Source: Halobacteriales archaeon QS_4_66_20
Lineage (GTDB): Archaea > Halobacteriota > Halobacteria > Halobacteriales > Haloarculaceae
NCBI GenBank assembly: GCA_003021015.1
Contig: PXRK01000054.1
Span: 1 to 58,320 of the forward strand
DNA length: 58,320 nt
Direction: 5' to 3'
The notes beneath the pieces are model-generated. The model saw nothing but the letters and a program-made list of their open reading frames with translations, was not told the origin of the DNA and searched no databases. Within the stretch, counting starts at the first letter, position 1; each line of letters starts with the position of its first letter. The position numbers and the translations under genes are program-made. Positions 44,659 to 52,821 of the stretch are shown here, piece by piece.

Positions 44659-44739
44659 ATGACTGGTCCTACTAGAGATAGTCTACGCCGCGTGCGACAC
44701 GGCAGTTGGCGCAGTGAGGTCGCGACAGAGAACTCATGA
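44659..44739 (+). CDS. Upstream ORF in the fttA leader (26 codons)
   Basis: The ATG at 44659 opens a 26-codon frame (MTGPTRDSLRRVRHGSWRSE, then VATENS). Its TGA overlaps the fttA ATG as ATGA. It is basic, unlike the acidic haloarchaeal proteins, so the peptide itself may not matter. The overlap would couple its translation to fttA. This could be chance; conservation is unknown. Confidence 0.35.
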   Translation: MTGPTRDSLRRVRHGSWRSEVATENS

Positions 44740-46652
44740 GTACCGTAGAACACCGACTCGAGGAGATGCGAGCAGAGATCGAGAACGAAGTGCCGGCGGA
44801 CATCACGATCACGGAAGTCCGGTACGAAGGCCCGGAACTGGTCATCTACACGCGAGACCCCAAGCGGTTCGCCCGCGACGGCGACCTGGTCCGGAAACTC
44901 GCCTCGAAGCTCCGCAAGCGGATCACGGTCCGGCCCGATCCGGCAGTGCTCTCGAAACCGGACGACGCCCGCGAGCAGGTGCTCGACGTGATCCCGGAGG
45001 AGGCCGGAATCACCGACCTGGACTTCCACCTCGACACCGGCGAAGTGGTGATCGAGGCGGAGAAGCCGGGGATGGTGATCGGCCGCCACGGCGCGACGCT
45101 CCGGGAGATCACCCAGGAGGTCGGGTGGACGCCCGAGGTCGTCAGGACGCCGCCGATCGAGTCCTCGACGGTGAAAAACGTCCGTAACTTCCTGAAACAG
45201 GAGCGCAACGAACGGCGGGACATCCTCGAACGGATCGGGCGACAGATCCACCGCGAGGAGATGTCCGACGACGAGTGGGTCCGCATCACCACGCTGGGCT
45301 GCTGCCGCGAGGTCGGTCGGGCGTCGTTCATTATTTCGACGCCCGAGACGCGGGTGCTCGTCGACTGTGGCGACAAGCCCGGCGCGGAGGACGAGGTACC
45401 GTACCTCCAGGTGCCGGAGGCGCTGGGGTCCGGCGCGAACTCGCTGGACGCCGTCGTGTTGACCCACGCCCACCTGGACCACTCGGCGCTGATCCCGCTT
45501 TTGTTCAAGTACGGCTACGACGGACCGATCTACACGACCGAACCGACGCGTGACCTGATGGGCCTTCTGACGCTGGATTACCTCGACGTCGCCGCCAAGG
45601 AAGGGCGGACGCCGCCGTACGAGTCGGAGATGGTCCGCGAGGCGATCAAACACACCGTCCCGCTGGAGTACGGCGACGTCACCGACATCGCGCCGGACAT
45701 CAAGCTGACGCTGCACAACGCCGGCCACATCCTCGGCTCCGCAATCGCACACTTCCACATCGGGGACGGCCTGTACAACGTCGCCTTTTCCGGGGACATT
45801 CACTACGACGACACGCGCCTGTTCAACGGCGCCGTCAACGAGTTCCCGCGAGTGGAGACACTGGTGCTCGAATCGACCTACGGCGGACGCAACGACTACC
45901 AGACCGACCAGGAGGACTCCGAGCGGAAGCTGAAACACACGCTGGGGAACACGCTCGAACGCGGCGGCAAGGTCCTGGTGCCGGCGTTCGCCGTCGGGCG
46001 CTCCCAGGAGATCATGCTGGTCCTCGAGGAAGCGATGCGCGAGGGCGAGATTCCGGAGGTCCCCGTCCACCTCGACGGGATGATCTGGGAGGCGACGGCG
46101 ATCCACACGACGTACCCGGAGTACCTTCGCGACGACCTCCGGGAGCGCATCTTCCACGACGACGAGAACCCGTTTCTCTCCGAGCAGTTCAACCACATCG
46201 ACGGCGGCGAGGAGGAGCGCCAGGAGGTCGCGGACGGCGGCCCCTGCATCATTCTCTCGACGTCGGGGATGATGGAGGGCGGACCGATCCTCTCGTGGCT
46301 GGAACTGATTGCGGACGCAGAAGATTCGACGCTCGTGTTCGTGGGCTACCAGGCCCAGGGGACGCTCGGCCGCCGGATCCAGAACGGCCGACGTGACCTC
46401 CCGCTGGGCAACGGGCGGCGGTCCAGCAGTGTTACTCTCGAAATGAACGTCGAGACAGTCGACGGGTTCTCCGGCCACGCCGACCGACAGGGATTGGAGA
46501 ACTTCGTCCGGACGATGAACCCGCGCCCCGAGAAGGTGCTGTGCGTTCACGGCGACGAGTCCTCGGCCCAGGACCTCTCCTCGGCGCTGTATCACGAGTT
46601 CAACATGCGGACGTTCGCGCCGAAGAACCTGGAAACGTTCAGGTTCGTCTGA
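44736..46652 (+). CDS. fttA: Transcription termination factor FttA (aCPSF1, beta-CASP nuclease)
   Basis: 638 residues. Two KH domains fill the first ~160 (GMVIGRHGATLREITQEVGW is the KH loop). The metallo-beta-lactamase core follows with THAHLDHSALIP, AGHILGSAIAHFHIG and SGDIHYDDTRLF. The beta-CASP part has ESTYGGRNDY and GFSGHADRQGLENF. FttA cleaves nascent RNA and ends transcription together with the polymerase and Spt4/5. Its 3' end and the following MITE edge are duplicated in tandem (33 bp). Confidence 0.95.
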   Translation: MSTVEHRLEEMRAEIENEVPADITITEVRYEGPELVIYTRDPKRFARDGDLVRKLASKLRKRITVRPDPAVLSKPDDAREQVLDVIPEEAGITDLDFHLDTGEVVIEAEKPGMVIGRHGATLREITQEVGWTPEVVRTPPIESSTVKNVRNFLKQERNERRDILERIGRQIHREEMSDDEWVRITTLGCCREVGRASFIISTPETRVLVDCGDKPGAEDEVPYLQVPEALGSGANSLDAVVLTHAHLDHSALIPLLFKYGYDGPIYTTEPTRDLMGLLTLDYLDVAAKEGRTPPYESEMVREAIKHTVPLEYGDVTDIAPDIKLTLHNAGHILGSAIAHFHIGDGLYNVAFSGDIHYDDTRLFNGAVNEFPRVETLVLESTYGGRNDYQTDQEDSERKLKHTLGNTLERGGKVLVPAFAVGRSQEIMLVLEEAMREGEIPEVPVHLDGMIWEATAIHTTYPEYLRDDLRERIFHDDENPFLSEQFNHIDGGEEERQEVADGGPCIILSTSGMMEGGPILSWLELIADAEDSTLVFVGYQAQGTLGRRIQNGRRDLPLGNGRRSSSVTLEMNVETVDGFSGHADRQGLENFVRTMNPRPEKVLCVHGDESSAQDLSSALYHEFNMRTFAPKNLETFRFV

Positions 46653-46701
46653 TACGGTCGTTCGTGACCGTTCAGGTTCGTCTGATACGGTCGTTCGTGA
46701 C
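46636..46701 (+). repeat. 33-bp tandem duplication of fttA tail and MITE end
   Basis: Two exact copies (46636-46668 and 46669-46701) contain the last fttA codons, the TGA and the first 16 bp of a family-3 MITE (TACGGTCGTTCGTGAC). The first TGA is the functional stop. The duplication must postdate the insertion. Confidence 0.85.
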
Positions 46702-46906
46702 TATTTTCGGGACTGTCTCGTCATATCGGGCGTTTGACGGGCTCTGATAGTGATTGTTGTGACCATTTACCGCCGGGCATTCGTCAAACCCTAGTTTCGA
46801 GCCGTGAAACTACTGTTAGTGCGATGCAATGCCGAAAAAACTCACAACAATCACTATGACGAACGAACTGCGACACCGTAGCGGTAACGAATCACGAACG
46901 ACCGTA
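46686..46906 (+). mobile_element. MITE, family 3, interrupted by a nested MITE
   Basis: Ends TACGGTCGTTCGTGA / TCACGAACGACCGTA are perfect, TGA on both sides. Without the nested element and one TGA it is exactly 109 bp. It follows the duplicated fttA tail. Confidence 0.88.
46748..46856 (+). mobile_element. MITE, family 2, nested inside the family-3 element
   Basis: 109 bp, TAGTGATTGTTGTGA / TCACAACAATCACTA, with TGA on both sides (46745-46747 and 46857-46859) inside the outer element. It is nearly identical to the copy at 35471, so family 2 moved after family 3. Confidence 0.9.
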
Positions 46907-47002
46907 TGACCCGTCTGGTTACACAGGGGTCGCCGGGCGACGCCCGCCGGAGGCGGTTCCTGGTGAGGTACTATCATGTTGCCGGGCACTGAACAGCGTC
47001 GT

Positions 47003-47671
47003 ATGGACGTCGTTGTCAACGCCGCGATGAGCGCCGACGGGAAGCTCTCGACGCGGGAGCGTCGGCAGGTCGACATCAGTGGCCCGGCGGACTTCGAGCG
47101 GGTCGACAAACTCCGGGCGGAGAGCGACGCGGTGATGGTCGGCGTCGGGACGGTCGTCGCGGACGACCCGTCGCTGACCGTCGACCGTGAGGCGCTCCGG
47201 GAGCGCCGGCGCGAGGCGGGACGGAGCGAGCAGCCCGCCCGCGTTGTCGCCGATTCGCGGATCCGCACGCCGCCGGACGCCGCTGTCCTCGACGACGCAG
47301 CCAAGTCGTACTTGCTCGTGAGCGAGACGGCACCGACCGATTTCGTCCAGCAGATGGAGAAGGAGGGTGCGACCGTGATCACCGCAGGGGAGAACAGGGT
47401 CGACCTGCCGACCGCGCTCGAACAGCTCGAATCACACGGCGTCGATCAGCTGCTGGTCGAGGGCGGGGGCGAGATCATCTACTCGCTGTTCGAGAGCGAC
47501 CTCGTCGACCGCCTCTCGGTGTTCGTCGGCCCCATCGTGATCGGCGGCCGCGACGCCCCGACGCTCGCCGACGGCGACGGCTTCGTCGACGAGTTCCCTG
47601 CGCTACGGCTGGCGGAGGTGCGCCGCATCGACGACGGGGTCCTCCTGGTGTACGAGGTCCCCGATGAATAG
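47003..47671 (+). CDS. arfC: 2,5-diamino-6-(ribosylamino)pyrimidinone 5'-phosphate reductase
   Basis: RibD C-terminal/DHFR-like reductase of 222 residues for archaeal riboflavin (and F420 deazaflavin) synthesis. MDVVVNAAMSADGKLSTRER is the substrate strand and loop, VMVGVGTVVADDPSLT the next, and LLVEGGGEIIYSLFESDLVD the NADPH region. The ATG at 47003 begins at the first beta strand. A small IS605-type relic follows directly after the stop. Confidence 0.85.
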   Translation: MDVVVNAAMSADGKLSTRERRQVDISGPADFERVDKLRAESDAVMVGVGTVVADDPSLTVDREALRERRREAGRSEQPARVVADSRIRTPPDAAVLDDAAKSYLLVSETAPTDFVQQMEKEGATVITAGENRVDLPTALEQLESHGVDQLLVEGGGEIIYSLFESDLVDRLSVFVGPIVIGGRDAPTLADGDGFVDEFPALRLAEVRRIDDGVLLVYEVPDE

Positions 47672-47679
47672 CAGTCTCC

Positions 47680-47716
47680 TTGACTTCCTCCCCGCCCTGA
47701 AGGGCGAGGATTCCGC
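47680..47716 (-). mobile_element. Relic of an IS200/IS605-type right end (hairpin)
   Basis: Read on the minus strand, GGAATCCTCGCCCTTCAGGG then CGGGGAGGAAGTCAAGG is, from memory, the signature found behind tnpB in haloarchaeal IS605-type elements (the reRNA/omega-RNA end). CGCCCTTCAGGGCG is its hairpin. No tnpA or tnpB is present. It lies between convergent genes and may serve as a terminator. Confidence 0.6.
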
Positions 47717-47726
47717 TGGCTATCCG

Positions 47727-48011
47727 TCAGTGGTTGTGCCCGGTCACTTCGGCGTAGCTCTGCCCGAACCGCTCCTCGAACAGCTCCATCGTGCGCTGCT
47801 CTGCCGCTTGCAGGTCGTCGTCGACCTCACCCTGAGCGTGGTGGACGATCCCGTGTGCCTGCTGTGCGACGCTGAGCATCACGAGGTCGCCGACGACGCC
47901 CGCCGGCTCGTCGCCCTCCTCGCTCAACAGCTCCAGCACCCGGGCGGGCACTTCGAGTTCGTCGCTGGAATCGTCCGTCTCGATCCGTACCGTAGTGGTT
48001 TCGCGTGTCAT
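47727..48011 (-). CDS. Small conserved haloarchaeal protein
   Basis: 94 residues: RETTTVRIETDDSSDELEVP, then a helix-rich stretch with MLSVAQQAHGIVHHAQGEVD, ending AEVTGHNH. The ordered first strand and the helical rest resemble a small regulator or antitoxin-like fold, but I do not recognise it. Transcribed in the same direction as trxB, which lies upstream. Confidence 0.6.
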   Translation of the reverse strand: MTRETTTVRIETDDSSDELEVPARVLELLSEEGDEPAGVVGDLVMLSVAQQAHGIVHHAQGEVDDDLQAAEQRTMELFEERFGQSYAEVTGHNH

Positions 48012-48073
48012 ACCTGTCCTTGGTGTGGTCCACTTAAATGGTCTTGCGTCGACCGGGCAAAAACAACCGTCTA

Positions 48074-49120
48074 TCAGTCGTCGTCGGCCGCGCCCGTCGC
48101 GACGGTTTCCGTGTCCTCGATCGATTCGAGGTACTCGTCGGCGTCCATGGCAGCTTTACAGCCCATCCCGCCGGCGGTGATCGCCTGCTGGTAGTGGTAG
48201 TCGACGACGTCGCCCGCGCCGAAGATCCCGTCGACAGCGGTTTCGGTCTGCCCGCCGCCCTCGCCGCCAGCCGTCTCGAGGTAGCCTGCCTCGTCCATCT
48301 CGACGCCCGTCCCCTCCAGGTATTCGGTGTTGGGGGTGTGGCCGATGGCGAGGAAGACGGCGCCGACGTCGTGGTCGAACGTCTCGGTCTCGGGGTCGTC
48401 GAGGTTCTCCTTGGGGTAGCCCGACTCGTTGCGGGCCAGCGTCACGTGGCTGACGCCCTCCTCCGGGGAGCCGTGGACCTCCAGCAGCTCCGTGTTGCGC
48501 ATGATCTCGATTTCACCCTCGTCGACTTTCTCCCGGACGCGGTCGATCCAGTAGTCCTCCGCGCGGAACTCCTCGCGGCGGTGGGCGATGTAGACGGTGT
48601 CCGCGAACTTCGTGAGAAACGTCGCCTCCTCCATTGCCGCGTCGCCGCCGCCGACGACGAGCATGTCCTCGCCGCGGAAGAACGCGCCGTCGCAGGTGGC
48701 ACACGTCGAGAGCCCGTAGCCCATGAGTTCGTCCTCGCCCGGAACGCCCAGCGTGCGGGCGCTCGCGCCCGACGCGGCGATGAATGCGTCGCAGGTGTAC
48801 TGGTCGCCGTTCGAGACCGAGACCGCGATCGTACCGTCCTCCCGCTTGGTGACGTCCTCGACAATGCCGTGGTCGAGCTCCGCCCCGAACTGTTCGGCCT
48901 GGTCTTTCATCTTCTGGACCAGTTCCGGCCCGCCGATCCCGTCCGGGAAGCCCGGGTAGTTCGCCACGTCGGTCGTCAGCGTTAGCTGGCCGCCCGGCTC
49001 GTCCCCCTCGAGCACGAGCGGCTCGTTGTTCGACCGCCCGGCGTAGATCGCTGCTGTCAGCCCCGCGATGCCCGTCCCGGCGACGATCAGCCGCCGGTGG
49101 TCGACTGCCTCGGTTGTCAT
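48074..49120 (-). CDS. trxB: Thioredoxin reductase
   Basis: 348 residues. The FAD site is IVAGTGIAGLTAAIYAGRSN, the redox-active pair is CATCDG, the NADPH site is VVGGGDAAMEEATFLTKFAD, and GIFGAGDVVDYHYQQAITAG closes the FAD domain. It reduces thioredoxin with NADPH. The ATG at 49120 starts six codons before the first strand. The C-terminus has an acidic tail. Confidence 0.92.
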   Translation of the reverse strand: MTTEAVDHRRLIVAGTGIAGLTAAIYAGRSNNEPLVLEGDEPGGQLTLTTDVANYPGFPDGIGGPELVQKMKDQAEQFGAELDHGIVEDVTKREDGTIAVSVSNGDQYTCDAFIAASGASARTLGVPGEDELMGYGLSTCATCDGAFFRGEDMLVVGGGDAAMEEATFLTKFADTVYIAHRREEFRAEDYWIDRVREKVDEGEIEIMRNTELLEVHGSPEEGVSHVTLARNESGYPKENLDDPETETFDHDVGAVFLAIGHTPNTEYLEGTGVEMDEAGYLETAGGEGGGQTETAVDGIFGAGDVVDYHYQQAITAGGMGCKAAMDADEYLESIEDTETVATGAADDD

Positions 49121-49246
49121 ATCCTGGGATAGGGCAAGGCACCGTTTGTAGGTTGCGCTGTCTTGCTGGCGGGACTCACGACCGCCTTGCACCGATTCGG
49201 TCGGGGCGGCTCACGACTGCCTCGCACCGGACCCCGCAGAGGCGGC

Positions 49247-49687
49247 TCACGGACACTCGACGGCGATCGTCTGCGGTCGAATGTCCATCCCGCCGTCCTC
49301 GATGCGGATCACGAGCTGGATGCAGTCGGTCTCGTCGTAGTCGTAGTAGCGGTCGTCGAACTCGCCCGACTCGTAGCTTCCGGTCGTGCCGGCGGCCTCG
49401 ACCCCGAGTTCCCACTGGCCGTGCTCGCCCATCCAGTCGGCGACGACGACCTCGCGGTTGGGTCCATCGCCGGAAAGGCCGGTGACCGTCGCCGTCGTCT
49501 CGTACTCCCGGCCGTCCTGCGTGAACGTCAGGGTCACGTCGCTCGCCGCCGCCAGGCGGTTCTCCAGCACGATCTCGCCGATCCCGGGCGGGGTTTCCTC
49601 TGCCGACGTACAGCCGGCGAGCAGGCCGGCCGGGATCGACGCCAGAAACGCCCGGCGACGGAGGGCACCCGAACGCGCTCCCTGCAT
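49247..49687 (-). CDS. Secreted lipoprotein, unknown function
   Basis: 146 residues with a Tat lipobox: RRRAFLASIPAGLLAG then Cys. The mature part (IGEIVLENRLAAASDVTLTF) looks like a small beta-sandwich. It is anchored outside the membrane. Divergent from the DUF357 gene at 49742. Confidence 0.75.
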   Translation of the reverse strand: MQGARSGALRRRAFLASIPAGLLAGCTSAEETPPGIGEIVLENRLAAASDVTLTFTQDGREYETTATVTGLSGDGPNREVVVADWMGEHGQWELGVEAAGTTGSYESGEFDDRYYDYDETDCIQLVIRIEDGGMDIRPQTIAVECP

Positions 49688-49741
49688 CTACTCGAACTGG
49701 ACGGCCGACCACTCATATATCTGTGGTCCCGAGATGGTCGC

Positions 49742-50065
49742 ATGACCGAAATCGAGCCCAAGACCGACCAGTACGAGGACCTCCTCAGCGAGGCTCTCGA
49801 TGCCGCAGAGATCGCAGCACCGCCGGACACGCCGCTCGCGGCGGCAGCCAGCGACTGCGAGGAGATGGCCCGCTCCTACCTGGAGGACGGCCGCCATTTC
49901 CGGGCGGAGGACGACCTCGTGAACGCGCTGGCTGCGTTCTCCTACGGACACGCCTGGCTCGACGCCGGCGCACGCGTAGGCCTGCTCGACGTCCCGCGGG
50001 AGGGCCACCTGTTCACGATCGGAGCGAGAACTGATACGCGATCGAAACGGGCCCGGGACGGGTGA
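49742..50065 (+). CDS. DUF357 family protein
   Basis: 107 residues, helical: TDQYEDLLSEALDAAEIAAP, then CEEMARSYLEDGRHFRAEDD and LAAFSYGHAWLDAGARVGLL. I recognise the archaeal DUF357 family, a short helical-bundle protein of unknown role. The ATG at 49742 starts at MTEIEPKT. Confidence 0.8.
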   Translation: MTEIEPKTDQYEDLLSEALDAAEIAAPPDTPLAAAASDCEEMARSYLEDGRHFRAEDDLVNALAAFSYGHAWLDAGARVGLLDVPREGHLFTIGARTDTRSKRARDG

Positions 50066-50173
50066 GTTCGACAGCGAACGCGGCGCCTGGAGGACCGCAA
50101 GCGGGCTCGCCGTTGGAGGCGCTGAGATCCGACGCAAACCTTTTTGACGGTGCCGGGTGTGGTACTGGGACGC

Positions 50174-50353
50174 ATGGAAGAAGCCCACGTGCGCTTGCTC
50201 TGTCCCGAGTGTGGGAAAGACTGGCAAACGAAGCCCGGCGAACTCCCGGAGGCTGCCCGTACCTTTCACTGCCCGAACTGTCACGCGAGTCGGCCGCTCT
50301 CCGAGTTTATGCGGACAGAACACGACCTCAACACGCTCAAACAGCTCGGGTGA
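50174..50353 (+). CDS. Small zinc-ribbon protein
   Basis: 59 residues with CPECGK and CPNCHASRP, a two-pair zinc ribbon (VRLLCPECGKDWQTKPGELP). A conserved haloarchaeal small protein that sits tail-to-tail with aIF2-beta: its TGA is directly followed by the aIF2-beta stop on the other strand. Unknown role. Confidence 0.7.
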   Translation: MEEAHVRLLCPECGKDWQTKPGELPEAARTFHCPNCHASRPLSEFMRTEHDLNTLKQLG

Positions 50354-50752
50354 CTACGTCGGCGACTGCGCCCCGCAGGCCGTACAGCGCAGTATCTCCG
50401 CGCCCTGTTCGCGGTCCAGTTCCGTGTCCGGCAGGCCACACTCCGAACACAGCACGTAGCGGTCGGTGTAGGCGTCGACGGCGTTTTTGATCCGGCCGTG
50501 GTCGAACTCCCCCGTCAGCCGGGCGCGCTTGCTCTCGTCGATGTGGGCGCTGGTCCCCAGTTCGTCCTGGAGGAACCCCAGCAGGTGGGCGTCCTCCCGA
50601 CCGAGGTCACCACAGATCTGCTGGAAGTTCTCGAACACCGTCGCGTGACCCTCCTGTCGAACGTCCGGGTCCGTGACTTCGAACCGACCGGGACTCGAAT
50701 CGATGTCGGGCGTCTCCTCGATCCCCCGTTCGAGCATGTCGTCGTAGTCCAT
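50354..50752 (-). CDS. Translation initiation factor aIF2 beta subunit
   Basis: 132 residues. The N-terminal helix (MDYDDMLERGIEETPDID) docks to the gamma subunit. VFENFQQICGDLGREDAHLL starts the alpha-beta core, and the C-terminal zinc ribbon is CSECGLPDTEL...CTACGA. Together with alpha and gamma it carries initiator tRNA. The length is normal. Confidence 0.92.
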   Translation of the reverse strand: MDYDDMLERGIEETPDIDSSPGRFEVTDPDVRQEGHATVFENFQQICGDLGREDAHLLGFLQDELGTSAHIDESKRARLTGEFDHGRIKNAVDAYTDRYVLCSECGLPDTELDREQGAEILRCTACGAQSPT

Positions 50753-50837
50753 ACCTGACCGTACCTGCCGGAGTGTAAAATTTCTCTCGCTTTTGCGGAA
50801 CCCGGCGCTGCAAGCAGGACGTATACAGCCAGACTCA

Positions 50838-50874
50838 TACTGATTGTTGTGACTCTTTATCACGTCTGACAGTA
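50838..50874 (+). mobile_element. Internally deleted hybrid MITE at the stop codon of the MgtC-like gene
   Basis: 37 bp between TCA and TCA. The left end TACTGATTGTTGTGA is family 2; the right end TCACGTCTGACAGTA is family 4. The right TCA (50875-50877) is the complement of the TGA stop of the minus-strand gene. Confidence 0.75.
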
Positions 50875-52152
50875 TCAGATCACCGTGACGACCACGAGGA
50901 ACGTCCCCAGCCCAGCAAGACCGATCAGGACCATCGGCGCGGCCGCCCGGGACCGCATTTCGTCGTTGATCCACTCGACGAGTACGATCTTCGAGGTGAG
51001 GCTGGCGGCGATGCCCAACAGGACCATTCCCGCGGCCGCCTGTGCCCCCACGCCGCCGTTGGATAACACCGTGGCGGCCGTCACCGAGACGGCGGCCGAG
51101 GAGATCAGCCCCCCTGCGAAGGCGGTGGCGTACAGGCCGATATCGCCGGCGACCTCCTCGCCGCCGACCGAGACGAGCAGGATCGCGATGTATGCGACCG
51201 AGAACTTCGCGGCGGCCCGGAACGAGAACGGCGAATCCAGGTCGATGTCGAACTCCTCGTGGGTCTCGCCGTTCCACCAGACCAGCCCGGCAGCGGCCAG
51301 CGTCACTGCCACCATCACCGCCGCGGGGGCCGAAACGGTCCAGAGGATCGGGTACGCGAGCGCGACCGCGATGCCGACGTTCCGGAGGATCATCGTCAGC
51401 GTCGCGAGCAGCAGCGCGAACGACGCTGCAGTCACGGCCTCGCGGGACTGCTTGGCCAGTCGAGCGAGCACGCCCGCGGCCGCAAAGGAGTTCGCTCCGC
51501 CGGCGAGCAGCCCGGTCACGGCCAGCCCGCGCGAGCCCCCGAGCTGTGCCATCGAGAGGTACGCCGCAAACTGGATCAACAGCACGAAGATCACGAACAG
51601 CAGCACGTCCTGGAGGACCACCGCGTCGTAGGGGTCGATCGGCTCCGAGGGCAGGATCGGGTAGAGGATGAACACGAGCGCGCCGAGCTTCAGCGTGTCC
51701 AGCAGCTCCTGGTCGGAGAGACTGTCGACGTACCTGTGCAGGCGGTCGCGCTCGGCGAGCACCAGCACCGCGATGATCAGGATCGAGGTCGACTCGAAGT
51801 ACCGTTCGTAGCCGATGAGAACCCCGAGCAACCCTACGAGGAACACCGTCACCGACGTGGTGAACCCGATGTCGGCCTCCTCCAGCGAGAAGCGGATCAG
51901 TACCACCGACAGCGCCACCGCCGCGGCGAGGCCGAGGTAGATCCCCAGGAACAGCCCCAGGATCGCCGAACTGCCGTCGAGTTGGCCGACGTACACCACG
52001 ACCGGGCCGGCGCCGCACAGCAGCGCGAGCGTCCGCAGGCCGGCGTACTTCCGCGCCGGGAGCCGCTCGCGCTCGAGCCCGATCAGCCCGCCGGTCGCTA
52101 TCGCTACGACGACCTGTACCAACAGCGTCGGAACCTCGAACAGTTCGTGCAT
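50875..52152 (-). CDS. MgtC/SapB family membrane protein with DUF4010 domain
   Basis: 425 residues, hydrophobic throughout. The N-terminal MgtC-type part (LLVQVVVAIATGGLIGLERE, then YAGLRTLALLCGAGPVVVYV) is followed by the DUF4010 part (LYPILPSEPIDPYDAVVLQD, GLLAGGANSFAAAGVLARLA). The ATG at 52152 (MHELFEVPTLLV) precedes the first membrane helix. The role is unclear; related proteins affect Mg2+ homeostasis or transport. Confidence 0.8.
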   Translation of the reverse strand: MHELFEVPTLLVQVVVAIATGGLIGLERERLPARKYAGLRTLALLCGAGPVVVYVGQLDGSSAILGLFLGIYLGLAAAVALSVVLIRFSLEEADIGFTTSVTVFLVGLLGVLIGYERYFESTSILIIAVLVLAERDRLHRYVDSLSDQELLDTLKLGALVFILYPILPSEPIDPYDAVVLQDVLLFVIFVLLIQFAAYLSMAQLGGSRGLAVTGLLAGGANSFAAAGVLARLAKQSREAVTAASFALLLATLTMILRNVGIAVALAYPILWTVSAPAAVMVAVTLAAAGLVWWNGETHEEFDIDLDSPFSFRAAAKFSVAYIAILLVSVGGEEVAGDIGLYATAFAGGLISSAAVSVTAATVLSNGGVGAQAAAGMVLLGIAASLTSKIVLVEWINDEMRSRAAAPMVLIGLAGLGTFLVVVTVI

Positions 52153-52284
52153 GTGTCCTGAAACGTCCTCCTCCCGCACCGTCAACGGCGCACGATTCCG
52201 ACTCTACGCACGACTAATAAAAGAATGTGGGGGGTACTCCCCGTCTCCCCGACCCGTGGTCCCGTCAACAGCCGAAAGCGGGTG

Positions 52285-52806
52285 CTACTCGTCGGACTGT
52301 TCCGTGGAGGTCTCGGTCGCAGGGACGCCGGCGACGGTCGTTCCGGGCGGCACGTCTTTGGTGACCAGCGAGTTCGCGGCGACCCGCGCCCCCTCGCCGA
52401 TCTCTACGCCGGGAAGGACGACCGCGCCCGCGCCGATCATCGCACCCTCCCCGATCACGACCTCGCCGGTCCGGTACTCCTCGACGAGGAACTCGTGACA
52501 GAGGATCGTCGCGTCGTACCCGATGACGGCGTGGTCCTCGACGGTGATCAGCTGCGGCCAGAACACGTCCGGCGTGGCCTCCAGCCCCCAGGCGACCCCC
52601 GCGCCGACCTCCATCCCGATCGCGCGATACAGCAGGCGCTTCAGCGTGAGACTGGGAGACACCCGGCAGATCAGCACCACAGCGTACTGGATCGCGACCC
52701 TGAGTGGGTTGCGGATCGTGTACCACTCGTGCAGTGAGTTGTGTGGCCCGGTCCGCGTGCGAACGGTCGTCCGATCCCGGCGGTCCGGACCGCCGCTGTC
52801 ACTCAT
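52285..52806 (-). CDS. Hexapeptide-repeat acyltransferase
   Basis: 173 residues. Left-handed beta-helix repeats occupy residues ~75-165 (VEVGAGVAWGLEA, ITVEDHAVIGYDATILC, VVIGEGAMIGAGAVVLPGVE, IGEGARVAANSLVTKDVPPG). It resembles O-acetyltransferases acting on sugars. The catalytic His could be CHEFLVEEY. It is co-oriented with and 15 bp downstream of purD. Confidence 0.8.
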   Translation of the reverse strand: MSDSGGPDRRDRTTVRTRTGPHNSLHEWYTIRNPLRVAIQYAVVLICRVSPSLTLKRLLYRAIGMEVGAGVAWGLEATPDVFWPQLITVEDHAVIGYDATILCHEFLVEEYRTGEVVIGEGAMIGAGAVVLPGVEIGEGARVAANSLVTKDVPPGTTVAGVPATETSTEQSDE

Positions 52807-52821
52807 CGTCGACCACTGCCG

